A DNA stretch of 42,855 nt from Hyphomicrobium sp. (lineage in GTDB: Bacteria; Pseudomonadota; Alphaproteobacteria; Rhizobiales; Hyphomicrobiaceae), in NCBI RefSeq assembly GCF_003987855.1, contig NZ_RXIZ01000015.1:69971-112825 (forward strand), written 5' to 3'. The stretch's first letter is position 1. Each line of letters starts with the position of its first letter. Of this stretch, positions 8,713-16,136 are shown one piece after another. The notes below the pieces were generated by a model, which was given only the letters and a program-made list of their open reading frames with translations, ran no database searches and was not told the origin of the DNA. Position numbers and translations under genes: made by a program.

Positions 8713-10047
8713 ATGGCGCAGACGTTCGACCTCGTGATCCGTGGCGCGACCGTCGTCAACCATGATGGCAAGATCGTCCGCGATATCGCGGTATCTGGCG
8801 GACGCATCGCAGCTTTGGGCGATCTAAGGGAAGCCTCCGCGCCTGAAATTATCGAGGCGGACGGCCTGCATATTCTGCCCGGCGTAATGGACACTCAGGT
8901 CCACTTCCGCGAGCCCGGTCTCGAGCACAAGGAAAATTTGGAGACGGGCAGCCGCGCCGCCGTAGCCGGAGGTGTCACGGCCGTTTTTGAGATGCCCAAC
9001 ACCAAGCCGCTGACCACCAGTGCCGAAATGCTGGCGGACAAGGTCGGCCGCGCGCGTCACCGCATGTTCTGTGACTTCGCATTCTTCGTTGGCGGCACGC
9101 GAGAAAACGTCACCGATATCCCCCGTTTGGAGAAGCTCGAAGGTTCCGCTGGCATCAAGGTTTTCATGGGATCTTCGACCGGCGACTTGCTGGTCGATGA
9201 CGAGGTGTCGCTGGACAAGATCATCGCAACGATTTCACGGCGTGCGTCTTTTCATGCCGAAGACGAAGCGCGCCTCAAATCCCGGATGCATCTGCGGCGC
9301 AAGGGCGATCCGTCATCGCACCCCGAATGGCGCGATCCGGAAGCGGCCCTCATCGCCACGAAGAAACTGGTTGATCTTGCGGAGAAGCATGGCAAGCGCG
9401 TCCACGTGCTCCACATCTCGACGGCCGAGGAGATGGAGTTCCTCAAAGATCACAAGCAATATGCGACTGTTGAAGTCACGCCTCATCATCTTACGCTAGA
9501 GGCTCCGGATTGCTACGAGCGTCTGGGCGCGTACGTCCAGATGAACCCACCCGTTCGTGATGCGCGCCATCGCTCGGCGATTTGGGCGGCACTTCAGTCC
9601 GGTGTCGTCGACGTGCTGGGTTCCGATCACGCCCCCCACACGCGCGAAGAGAAGGACCACGTCTATCCGGACACGCATTCCGGCATGACCGGCGTTCAAA
9701 CCCTCGTGCCGATCATGCTCGATCACGTCAACGCCGGGCGTCTGTCCCTGCAACGCTTTGTCGATCTCACGAGTCATGGGCCGCAACGCTTGTTCGGCAT
9801 TCGCGGGAAGGGCCGCATTGCGGTCGGTTATGACGCCGATCTGACGGTCATCGACTTGAAGCGAACGGAGACGATCACCAATCGCTGGATAGAGAGCCTC
9901 GCCGGCTGGACGCCCTATGATGGCGTCAAGGTGAAGGGCTGGCCGGTCGGAACGTTCGTCCGCGGCCGCAAGGTTATGTGGGAGGGAGAAATCATCGGGC
10001 CCGCCCACGGCGAGCCCGTCGCTTTCCTCGAAGGCTACGCCGGTTGA
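8713..10047 (+). CDS. Dihydroorotase-like cyclic amidohydrolase
   Basis: A 444-residue class I dihydroorotase-family enzyme. Expected metal ligands are present: Lys149 (IKVFMGSSTG, candidate carboxylated lysine), His181 (SFHAEDE), His234 (HVLHIST) and Asp305 (GSDHAPH). The usual HxH opening motif is changed, however, because DTQVHFREPG has Gln62 in place of the first His, followed by His64. The protein would usually be annotated dihydroorotase (pyrimidine synthesis). It stands alone without pyrB, so a different cyclic amide substrate is possible. The ATG at 8713 follows GGGAG; the upstream frame to 8614 is not protein-like. Confidence 0.82.
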   Translation: MAQTFDLVIRGATVVNHDGKIVRDIAVSGGRIAALGDLREASAPEIIEADGLHILPGVMDTQVHFREPGLEHKENLETGSRAAVAGGVTAVFEMPNTKPLTTSAEMLADKVGRARHRMFCDFAFFVGGTRENVTDIPRLEKLEGSAGIKVFMGSSTGDLLVDDEVSLDKIIATISRRASFHAEDEARLKSRMHLRRKGDPSSHPEWRDPEAALIATKKLVDLAEKHGKRVHVLHISTAEEMEFLKDHKQYATVEVTPHHLTLEAPDCYERLGAYVQMNPPVRDARHRSAIWAALQSGVVDVLGSDHAPHTREEKDHVYPDTHSGMTGVQTLVPIMLDHVNAGRLSLQRFVDLTSHGPQRLFGIRGKGRIAVGYDADLTVIDLKRTETITNRWIESLAGWTPYDGVKVKGWPVGTFVRGRKVMWEGEIIGPAHGEPVAFLEGYAG

Positions 10048-10052
10048 TCTTG

Positions 10053-10799
10053 TCAGCCGTCGCGATCGGCGACGCGCGACAGATCAGCTGGCAGCTTCTT
10101 CAGCACGTAGACTGTCGTCCCGACGTCCGCGAGACCGGCAAGGTGCATGACGTTGGCGTTCGTCATGCGGATGCAGCCGGATGATGCGGCCGTCCCGATC
10201 GACGAGGCGTCGTTCGTCCCGTGGATGCGGTAAAGCGTGTTTCCAAGGTAGAGAGCCATCGCGCCGAGAGGATTGCGGACACCGCCCGACATTCTCACGG
10301 GAAGTTCAGGCTTGCGTGCGCGCATCTCCGCCGGCGGAATCCAGTCGGGCCAAGCGACCTTCTTGGAGATTTTCTCCGTACCGCTCCACGCGAAGCCCTG
10401 CTTGCCGACCGCGATCGGATATCGATAGGCTGCGTTGGAAGAGAGCACGTAATAGAGGTGACGTCCCGCCGTATCGATGACGATGGATCCCGGAGCATAG
10501 CCGCTGCGGAAGGAAACTTTGGGCGGCGCCTTCGCCGAAATACGCGGCTGACCTCCACCCGTCAGGGACTGCTTGTCGCCCGCCCGCGAGTCCTCAGATT
10601 CGTCGCGTTTTTTCTGCGGGCTATCCCATCCCCAGCCGAAAAGTGATTGCGTGTCCGCATCGCTCGCCGTGCGATGGCCGCGATCGAACTTTTTCGGCGG
10701 GACATACCCATAGGTTTCATCGGCGGGATGGAAGGCGTATGCCGGTCCTGCCAGTGCACACGACAACATGACCGCTGCAAAAAGCCTCAAATGCGCCAT
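10053..10799 (-). CDS. L,D-transpeptidase (YkuD family), secreted
   Basis: A periplasmic peptidoglycan-modifying enzyme of the ErfK/YbiS/YkuD family, which makes 3-3 crosslinks or links proteins to peptidoglycan. The signal peptide is residues 1 to about 22 (LFAAVMLSCALAGPAYA). A linker rich in charged residues leads to the YkuD domain from about residue 95, starting at IVIDTAGRHLYYVL. The catalytic motif is IHGTND, then SIGTAASSGCIRM with the nucleophilic cysteine, followed by the end of the domain at GTTVYVLKK. Of 248 residues, the part before the domain is variable. It is convergent with the dihydroorotase-like gene, with 5 bases between. Confidence 0.93.
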   Translation of the reverse strand: MAHLRLFAAVMLSCALAGPAYAFHPADETYGYVPPKKFDRGHRTASDADTQSLFGWGWDSPQKKRDESEDSRAGDKQSLTGGGQPRISAKAPPKVSFRSGYAPGSIVIDTAGRHLYYVLSSNAAYRYPIAVGKQGFAWSGTEKISKKVAWPDWIPPAEMRARKPELPVRMSGGVRNPLGAMALYLGNTLYRIHGTNDASSIGTAASSGCIRMTNANVMHLAGLADVGTTVYVLKKLPADLSRVADRDG

Positions 10800-10927
10800 T
10801 GAACTAAACCTCGCTCTTCACGTGAAGTGTGACGAGCGGAATACAGTCAAGCTCCGGCGCTGACCACCCCTCTGCGGCAATTGGCGGATATGCAAGTCGA
10901 TCGCGGCGCGAAAATCGAACTACGCGC

Positions 10928-11599
10928 TCAATTCGACTTCCTGAACAGGGTCCATGTGCCGTCGGCGCCTATGATGACGCGCCACCAGAGCCAACGTTTT
11001 TTCGCTCGCATGTCCGCTGCGAGCTCCGGCGAGACGAGACGGTAGAGATCGACCTGCTCTGAAGGCGTGAGCTTGTCGAGCGGACGTGTCGACAAACCCG
11101 GCCAGACATAGATCAGATTATTCTCGATGTCGTTGCCGAGCGGCAGGGCAGCGGGTGGCATCTCGAGTGCCTGGACCAGCGCAGCGAGCGTATCGCGACC
11201 GTTAGGATCGGCCGAACGATCCTTGAGCGCTTTGATCGGATCGGAACGCGGCGAGATGCCAAGGTCCGGGACCGAGCCGCTGACGTCGAAAGCCGACTTC
11301 AGCTCCTCGATATTGCCGGAGTGCGCGGCGGTCAGGATGACGTCACGAAGGTCAAGAACATGCGGCGGAATCTTCGGGCCAAGATATGCGTCATCACCGT
11401 GCGCCGATGAAACATGGACAAGCCCGCGAGCCGCCACTACCACTAGCAGAACGAGGGCAATTTTCACGATTGATGGGGGTTGAAGCGACTGCTGAAGTCT
11501 TTTCCACGCCGGGGGAATAGGCAACCGCTTTTGTTGTTGCGCGTTCTGCTCACCCATGGTGCGGTGGAGAACGTTCACTTGCCGCTCGGCATCGTCCAT
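10928..11599 (-). CDS. Membrane-anchored protein of unknown function
   Basis: I do not recognise a named family. The 223-residue product has a polar N-terminus, one transmembrane helix at about residues 43-60 (IVKIALVLLVVVAARGLV), and a large presumably periplasmic domain. That domain contains VILTAAHSGNIEELKSAF and ends in KRWLWWRVIIGADGTWTLFRK. The piece LTAAHSGNIEELKSA resembles one ankyrin repeat, but no second repeat is clear. The ATG at 11599 (MDDAERQ) has a GGGGATGGGA stretch upstream. Starts at 11614 and 11557 are possible; the first leaves only 14 bases before the divergent LysE-type gene. Confidence 0.7.
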   Translation of the reverse strand: MDDAERQVNVLHRTMGEQNAQQQKRLPIPPAWKRLQQSLQPPSIVKIALVLLVVVAARGLVHVSSAHGDDAYLGPKIPPHVLDLRDVILTAAHSGNIEELKSAFDVSGSVPDLGISPRSDPIKALKDRSADPNGRDTLAALVQALEMPPAALPLGNDIENNLIYVWPGLSTRPLDKLTPSEQVDLYRLVSPELAADMRAKKRWLWWRVIIGADGTWTLFRKSN

Positions 11600-11628
11600 T
11601 CCCATCCCCGACATCGAGCACCCGCCCC

Positions 11629-12288
11629 TTGCTGAGTTACATTCCCAACCCGCTCATAATCCCGATCGGTTTGATCGTCGGCATGCTCATCGCGGCCCCG
11701 GTGGGGCCTGTCAACGTGCTCTGCATCCAGCGGGCCATAGAACGCGGATTTTGGGGAGGCGTTGCGGCCGGGATCGGATCGGTAGCGGGAGACGCCCTGA
11801 TTGCGCTGTGCGCTGGGCTTGGCGTCGGTTCGATCTCAGGCGTGGTCGAGACGCACCGGGCGGTCATTCAGGTGATCGGCGGCATCGCGTTGGTCGCGTT
11901 TGGCCTGCGGCTCTTTTTCAGCGAGCCGAAACTGTCGATGGACCCGGCCGCATCGCGCGCTGGCTTGAAGGATTTCGTCTGGGACATCCCTCAGACATTT
12001 TTCCTGACCATTACGAATCCTGGCGCGGTCCTGGGGCTGTTCGCGGTCTTCGGCGGCGTCAGCACATTCGTCGAAGTTCATTCGACCGTCGACGTGCTGC
12101 TCTTGGTGGCCGCGATTGCTGGCGGCAGCATGCTGTGGTGGGTTGCGCTGTCGAATTTAATTGGCCGTTATCGCCACCGGATTGATCTGCGCATGCTGAA
12201 TATGGTCAATCGCATCGCGGGACTTCTGCTGGCGTTGTTTGGCGCCGTCCTGATCGCAGAAGTCATTTGGAAAGCCGGCCACTTCTGA
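11629..12288 (+). CDS. LysE/RhtB-family transporter
   Basis: A 219-residue inner-membrane protein of the LysE exporter superfamily, usually exporting amino acids or derivatives. The N-terminal motif APVGPVNVLCIQRAIERG corresponds to the family's PGP-type motif. About six hydrophobic segments follow, including AAGIGSVAGDALIALCAGLG, IGGIALVAFGLRLFF, FFLTITNPGAVLGLFAVFGG, DVLLLVAAIAGGSMLWWVAL and IAGLLLALFGAVLIAEVI. No ATG precedes the first helix, so a TTG at 11629 is the best start, giving MLSYIPNP. A ribosome site is not clear. The substrate is unknown. Confidence 0.85.
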   Translation: MLSYIPNPLIIPIGLIVGMLIAAPVGPVNVLCIQRAIERGFWGGVAAGIGSVAGDALIALCAGLGVGSISGVVETHRAVIQVIGGIALVAFGLRLFFSEPKLSMDPAASRAGLKDFVWDIPQTFFLTITNPGAVLGLFAVFGGVSTFVEVHSTVDVLLLVAAIAGGSMLWWVALSNLIGRYRHRIDLRMLNMVNRIAGLLLALFGAVLIAEVIWKAGHF

Positions 12289-12310
12289 GGCGCCGGTCTC
12301 TTGGCGCCTC
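12287..12310. terminator. Hairpin between convergent genes
   Basis: A perfect 8-base stem, GAGGCGCC / GGCGCCTC, with an 8-base loop begins in the stop codon of the LysE-type gene. No good T run follows on either strand, so it is a weak terminator or 3'-end stabilising hairpin. Confidence 0.5.
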
Positions 12311-12333
12311 CAAATATCTCGGCGATAGATGAG

Positions 12334-12579
12334 TTACTGGTCGCGGCGCGCTAACGTGAACTCACCCTCGACCACGCGTTTCTCCAATCCGCGCGTAAGG
12401 TGGATGACCGCGTCTTCTCCGTAAATGGCAACGAGATCCGTGAGCGCTGTGAACAGGGCGGCGTACGCCATCTGCTGCGGCTCCACGCCCGTATCTACGC
12501 CTTCGTCCCATGCAGCGAGAATGAGATCGAGCGCCTTCAGCGTCGGATTCTTTGTGTCGAGGTCCTCAAAACACTGCAT
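12334..12579 (-). CDS. Small conserved-looking acidic protein, unknown function
   Basis: An 81-residue protein that I cannot place in a family. It is acidic in the first part and helical in character (NPTLKALDLILAAWDEG, YAALFTALTDLVAIYGEDAV), ending with RGLEKRVVEGEFTLARRDQ. It has no signal peptide or membrane helix. A purine-rich GAGGGAAGGA lies upstream of the ATG at somewhat long spacing. The reading frame fills the gap between the LysE-type gene and the TIGR02301 gene, and its amino-acid composition is protein-like, unlike the opposite-strand frames. Confidence 0.6.
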   Translation of the reverse strand: MQCFEDLDTKNPTLKALDLILAAWDEGVDTGVEPQQMAYAALFTALTDLVAIYGEDAVIHLTRGLEKRVVEGEFTLARRDQ

Positions 12580-12738
12580 ACCGGCTACAATCCTTCCCTC
12601 GTCCCTTGGCTGTCCTGTGGGGACCGCCCCCGTGCATTCTCAACTAGCATGCTCTTTTGCGATAGGTCGTAGCTGCCACTATTCACAGTAAACCAAGCAG
12701 AAATGGTCACCACCCGTTAAGCCAGTTTTCCCCAAGCG

Positions 12739-13140
12739 TCAGTTTGGGAAAGACTTCAGCATGCCCTCGGAAAGCTCCGAACCCTCAGACAGAAAGCGCG
12801 TGATCGCCGTCTGCGCCGAAGGACTGCAGGTGTTATAGGTGCGGCTGTAGCTCCGATACCCCTGGTTGAACGCACGCGTCAGTTTCGCGCGGCGGAGGGC
12901 GCTCGATCCCTCGGCGTCCATGAGGTCGCGCATCCGGTCGCGCCAGTATTGACCCTCGTTGGCCCCGCAGAGTTCGCGCAGATAGTGAATGGCACCGAGG
13001 ATCTCCGACAACCGAAGCAGTCGGTCGTCGTATGGCTTGCCCTCCGGCGCCGCAAAGGTCGGCCAAGACGTGGACATGACCAGGAGAAGGCTGAGTGGCA
13101 GCAGCCAACCATTGCACCCGTAGCGTTTCAAACTTTGCAT
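12739..13140 (-). CDS. TIGR02301-like secreted protein
   Basis: A 133-residue exported protein resembling the TIGR02301 family of Hyphomicrobiales, whose function is not known. It has a signal peptide of about 30 residues (WLLPLSLLLVMSTSWPTFA). The body contains LRLSEILGAIHYLRELCG, then EGQYWRDRMRDLMDAEG, and RRAKLTRAFNQGYRSYSRTY. Two cysteines (in RELCG and YNTCS) could form a disulfide. The ATG at 13140 is preferred over 13191 because it places the signal peptide at the N-terminus. It is divergent from yedK, and a 23-base inverted repeat lies between them. Confidence 0.82.
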   Translation of the reverse strand: MQSLKRYGCNGWLLPLSLLLVMSTSWPTFAAPEGKPYDDRLLRLSEILGAIHYLRELCGANEGQYWRDRMRDLMDAEGSSALRRAKLTRAFNQGYRSYSRTYNTCSPSAQTAITRFLSEGSELSEGMLKSFPN

Positions 13141-13153
13141 CTCGCCCCATCGA

Positions 13154-13176
13154 GAACATGCCGCTGAAGCATGTTC
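13154..13176. repeat. Inverted repeat in the divergent TIGR02301-like/yedK interval
   Basis: GAACATGC and GCATGTTC, perfect 8-base arms with a 7-base centre, sit 14 bases upstream of the TIGR02301-like start and 64 bases upstream of yedK. It could be an operator for one or both genes. It is not an alphaproteobacterial LexA box, which would be a GAAC-N7-GAAC or GTTC-N7-GTTC direct repeat. Confidence 0.5.
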
Positions 13177-13239
13177 TGGCACCGAATCCATCAGAGCTTA
13201 TATTCCGGATTCATACGTCATCAAAAGGACGGCGCGCGC

Positions 13240-13926
13240 GTGTGCACGAGGTACAGCCTGACATCTCCCCCCGAGGCGGTGCGTGCCTTCTTCCATGCAC
13301 CGCGCGTGGATGATTTCCCGCCGCGTTACAACATCGCCCCGTCGCAACCCGTACTCATCGCCCGAAACGATGTCCTTGGCTCTCCCGAGCTGCAGTTGGT
13401 GCGATGGGGACTCATCCCATCGTGGGTGAGGGACCCTCGAGCGCTTCGGTCGACGCTGGTCAACGCTCGGGCCGAAACAGCCGCGGAGAAGCCCGCTTTT
13501 CGGGGCGCCCTACGGCACCGGCGCTGTCTTATTCCAACGACCGGATTTTACGAGTGGACGGGGAAGAAAACGGCTCGCCAGCCGCATCTGATCTGCTTGA
13601 AAGATTATGATCTTTTCGCTCTCGCGGGCATCTGGGAATGCTGGCTCGGCGCCGACGGCAGCGAAATCGAAACGATGAGCATTCTGACGACCGCCGCGAA
13701 CGGGGATGTTTCTCATCTGCACGACCGGATGCCCGTGATCATCGCGAAGCAGGATTTTGAACGTTGGCTCGACTGCCGGTCGGGATCTTTTGACGATATT
13801 CTGGATCTGTTGCGGCCGTTGCCAGACGGAAGCCTTCGGGCCATGCCTGTGACGTCGCGGGTGAACGATCCGAGAGCCGAAGGTCCAGGCATTCACGAGC
13901 CGGCCGCATCTCCGCTCCTGCTATAA
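13240..13926 (+). CDS. yedK: SOS response-associated peptidase YedK (HMCES/SRAP family)
   Basis: A 228-residue SRAP-domain protein that caps abasic sites in single-stranded DNA through a covalent bond with its N-terminal cysteine. The start must be the GTG at 13240: it is followed directly by TGC, so removing Met exposes Cys2 (CTRYSLTSPPE), and AAGGAC precedes it. The longer frame from 13171 would bury the cysteine. Other family marks are RYNIAPSQPVLIA, LVRWGLIPSWV, NARAETAAEKPAFRGAL, RCLIPTTGFYEW with the conserved Asn and Glu, and LHDRMPVII with the active-site His. Confidence 0.95.
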   Translation: MCTRYSLTSPPEAVRAFFHAPRVDDFPPRYNIAPSQPVLIARNDVLGSPELQLVRWGLIPSWVRDPRALRSTLVNARAETAAEKPAFRGALRHRRCLIPTTGFYEWTGKKTARQPHLICLKDYDLFALAGIWECWLGADGSEIETMSILTTAANGDVSHLHDRMPVIIAKQDFERWLDCRSGSFDDILDLLRPLPDGSLRAMPVTSRVNDPRAEGPGIHEPAASPLLL

Positions 13927-14080
13927 GGCTGCCCCCTGATACGGGTATGCCACTCGCGGCCAGGGCAAATAAGCGCTAACCTCAGCAGGGGCTTGCAGCC
14001 ATTCCGCTCACGCGTGTCGGGGGCGATCGCCGAGAGGGAAGCCGGGCGAGGGCGCGAGGATAGTAAGGGGAGAAAGTATC

Positions 14081-15835
14081 ATGGCGTATCACGGCGAGGA
14101 TTTGGATCTCAGAACGCCGCAGACCTGGGGATCCGCGCCCGTCGACGCGGTCGCCTCGGGCGATCATGTCTCCGCCAATGGCAAGCGCGGTTCGATGCAG
14201 CAGGGCCCCGTGCTCGTTGATGATGCCGTCCTCGCTTGCTTCAACCAGGCCTATGACATCGCCTCAGCCCATCGTGCTGGCGAGGTGCGGATCGAGCATC
14301 TGCTCAATGCCATGACGCGCCTCGACGCGTCGGCCGTCGCGCTCGAAGGCCACGGCATCCGGGTGCTCGCGTTGAAACGAGAGACGGCGACTATTATCGC
14401 CGGCGATATTCCTGCCGTACCGGGAAGCGGGCCGGTCTCGCCCCGGCGATCGGAAGAGGTCGCAGATGTTTTGAAATATGCGGCTGCATTTGCCTCGCGC
14501 CGCAACGCGGCGGTGACGATCGAGGACATCTTGCAGGTTCTCTTCGAGCACAGGAGCGAATTCGGAGCCTCCGACCTGCTCTTGCGCTTTGCGCCCCGCG
14601 CTCCCGAGCCGTTGCCGCCGCTGACGCGGTCCGAGCCCCGCTATGCGCCGAGCCCGTACCGTTATCCCGCCGAGTATTCCCGGTCCTCATATCGGCAGGA
14701 GTATCTCGGTACTCCGACCGATGCCTTGCAGAATTCGCGGATTGAATCGCTGGAACAAACGGTCCGGGCGCTGGGTCAGGATCTTTCGAACGAGCGTCAT
14801 GCCATCGCGGGACTGATCCGCGATCTGGCGCGAGACACGGTTGCCCATCAGGATGATCAAGGTCGGTCGCAAGGCCTTCTTCTCGACCGTCTCGCCGCCT
14901 TGGAAACAGCCTTTCGCGACGGACGCGGCGGGAGCGCCGGATCAATCAGCGACCCTGCCCCGCTCATCGCCAAGCTGGGCGATATCGAAGCTGGGCTTGA
15001 ACTTCGTTTGCAGGAGATGTCTCAGTCGTGGGCCATTCTCTCGTCCCGTCTGCAGGAACTTGAGAACTCGATCCGCGAGCGCGCCCTGCCAGCCGAGGGC
15101 GTCGCCGGCTTGGCGTCGGTCGACGGCGGGCTGTCTTTCGATTTGAAACCCATCGCCGATCGCCTCGACGTTATCGAGGAGGCGGTTCTTGGTAACAATC
15201 GGGATCAGAGTGGCTTCGTCGATATCGGTGACCGCTTGTCCCGCTTGGAGGACATCATCGGGCAGGCCATTGCCACGCCGGGCGGTGAAGGGCAGACGGA
15301 AGGCTCATCCGGCGGGCTTGAGACTCTGGCCGCGAACTTCGACGGCCTCACTGGGAAAATCGACACGCACTTTGGCTCACTGAGCGACATCATCGCCAAT
15401 TTGACGGAACGCGTCGGTGCCGCCGAACGTGCAGTTGCGGCCGAAATCGAAACGTCAGCGGCGAAACACCAGGCCTACACACACGATCTGACCGAGGTTC
15501 ATGAAGCGTTGCTGAAGGTCAATCAAAACCAGCACACGCTCGCGGGTTCCATGGACCAATGGCGAACGGAATCTGCGGGCGATGTCGCATCCATCCTCAA
15601 CCGCCTCGGCGCCCTCGATCGTAACAACGCGATACCCGCCGAAACGCTGAGTGCTTTGAACAGCCACATGGACGCGATGAACCGCTTCATCATCGAGCGC
15701 TATCACCGTCGTCATCGCTTCATGTACTGGCTCTTCGGCACCGACGATTGGATGAGCGCAAGTTGGCCTTCTGCCCGCGCAGCGATCGATGCCGAACATC
15801 AACGCCTGCAGGAAGTCGGCAAAGCCGAGGCATGA
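14081..15835 (+). CDS. Clp_N-like domain and coiled-coil protein, unknown function
   Basis: A 584-residue protein. Residues about 45-170 look like the double helical repeat of ClpA/ClpB N-domains: LACFNQAYDIASAHRAGEVR with IEHLLNAMTRLDASA, then VLKYAAAFASRRNAAVT with IEDILQVLFEHRSEFGASD. There is no AAA+ ATPase, Walker A or Walker B motif. A proline and tyrosine-rich linker (about 180-215) leads to a long coiled-coil region (about 215-520). The end is tryptophan-rich (RFMYWLFGTDDWMSASWPSAR). No signal peptide is seen. The ATG at 14081 follows GGGGAG. It may be an adaptor or scaffold whose Clp_N part binds clients or partners; that is inference. Confidence 0.8.
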   Translation: MAYHGEDLDLRTPQTWGSAPVDAVASGDHVSANGKRGSMQQGPVLVDDAVLACFNQAYDIASAHRAGEVRIEHLLNAMTRLDASAVALEGHGIRVLALKRETATIIAGDIPAVPGSGPVSPRRSEEVADVLKYAAAFASRRNAAVTIEDILQVLFEHRSEFGASDLLLRFAPRAPEPLPPLTRSEPRYAPSPYRYPAEYSRSSYRQEYLGTPTDALQNSRIESLEQTVRALGQDLSNERHAIAGLIRDLARDTVAHQDDQGRSQGLLLDRLAALETAFRDGRGGSAGSISDPAPLIAKLGDIEAGLELRLQEMSQSWAILSSRLQELENSIRERALPAEGVAGLASVDGGLSFDLKPIADRLDVIEEAVLGNNRDQSGFVDIGDRLSRLEDIIGQAIATPGGEGQTEGSSGGLETLAANFDGLTGKIDTHFGSLSDIIANLTERVGAAERAVAAEIETSAAKHQAYTHDLTEVHEALLKVNQNQHTLAGSMDQWRTESAGDVASILNRLGALDRNNAIPAETLSALNSHMDAMNRFIIERYHRRHRFMYWLFGTDDWMSASWPSARAAIDAEHQRLQEVGKAEA

Positions 15836-15907
15836 CTTCGGCTTCCCCGGCAGCGTTCACCAACTCTTAACGAAAGATCTTGAGCTCGCCCGCGCTCCCG
15901 TGCTTCC

Positions 15908-15922
15908 TTAACGAAGAGTTAA
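15908..15922 (+). promoter_or_regulatory. CtrA box
   Basis: TTAA-CGAAGAG-TTAA is an exact match to the TTAA-N7-TTAA recognition sequence of the cell-cycle regulator CtrA. It lies 19 bases upstream of the ATG of the small gene at 15942. A half site (CTTAACGAA) lies about 40 bases further upstream at 15866-15874. CtrA is conserved in Hyphomicrobiales. Confidence 0.65.
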
Positions 15923-15941
15923 GCACGCGTAGGGGGCGGTG

Positions 15942-16130
15942 ATGTTGCGTCGGTATCTACTCGTCAATGGAACGACTACGGCGTTGCTTTACGGGGGTAT
16001 TTACGCGGCGACCCCATCGACAGGGCACTTGGTCCAAACCGCGCGTGACTTCTGCGATGGGTTCGTCATGCAAAGTCCGATCCTTGGACCCATCATCAAC
16101 AAGGTCGTACTGCTGATCAGCGCGATCTAG
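15942..16130 (+). CDS. Small probable membrane protein under a CtrA box
   Basis: A 62-residue protein of unknown function. The N-terminus is positively charged (MLRRYLL) and leads to a hydrophobic stretch (TALLYGGIYAATPS). The C-terminus is also hydrophobic (ILGPIINKVVLLISAI). It could be membrane-associated or exported. I chose the ATG at 15942 after AGGGGGCGGTG; a GTG one codon earlier is possible. Because a CtrA box lies just upstream, it may be cell-cycle controlled. It is convergent with the threonylcarbamoyl-AMP synthase gene, 6 bases away. Confidence 0.6.
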   Translation: MLRRYLLVNGTTTALLYGGIYAATPSTGHLVQTARDFCDGFVMQSPILGPIINKVVLLISAI

Positions 16131-16136
16131 GCTTCC

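Noticed and set aside
11556-12185. Overlapping 209-residue forward frame across the LysE-type gene
   Set aside because: Arginine-rich out-of-frame translation of a gene with clear transporter helices; it is a shadow frame.
13154-13176. LexA (SOS) box upstream of yedK
   Set aside because: The alphaproteobacterial LexA box is a direct repeat (GTTC-N7-GTTC); this is an inverted repeat with a different layout.
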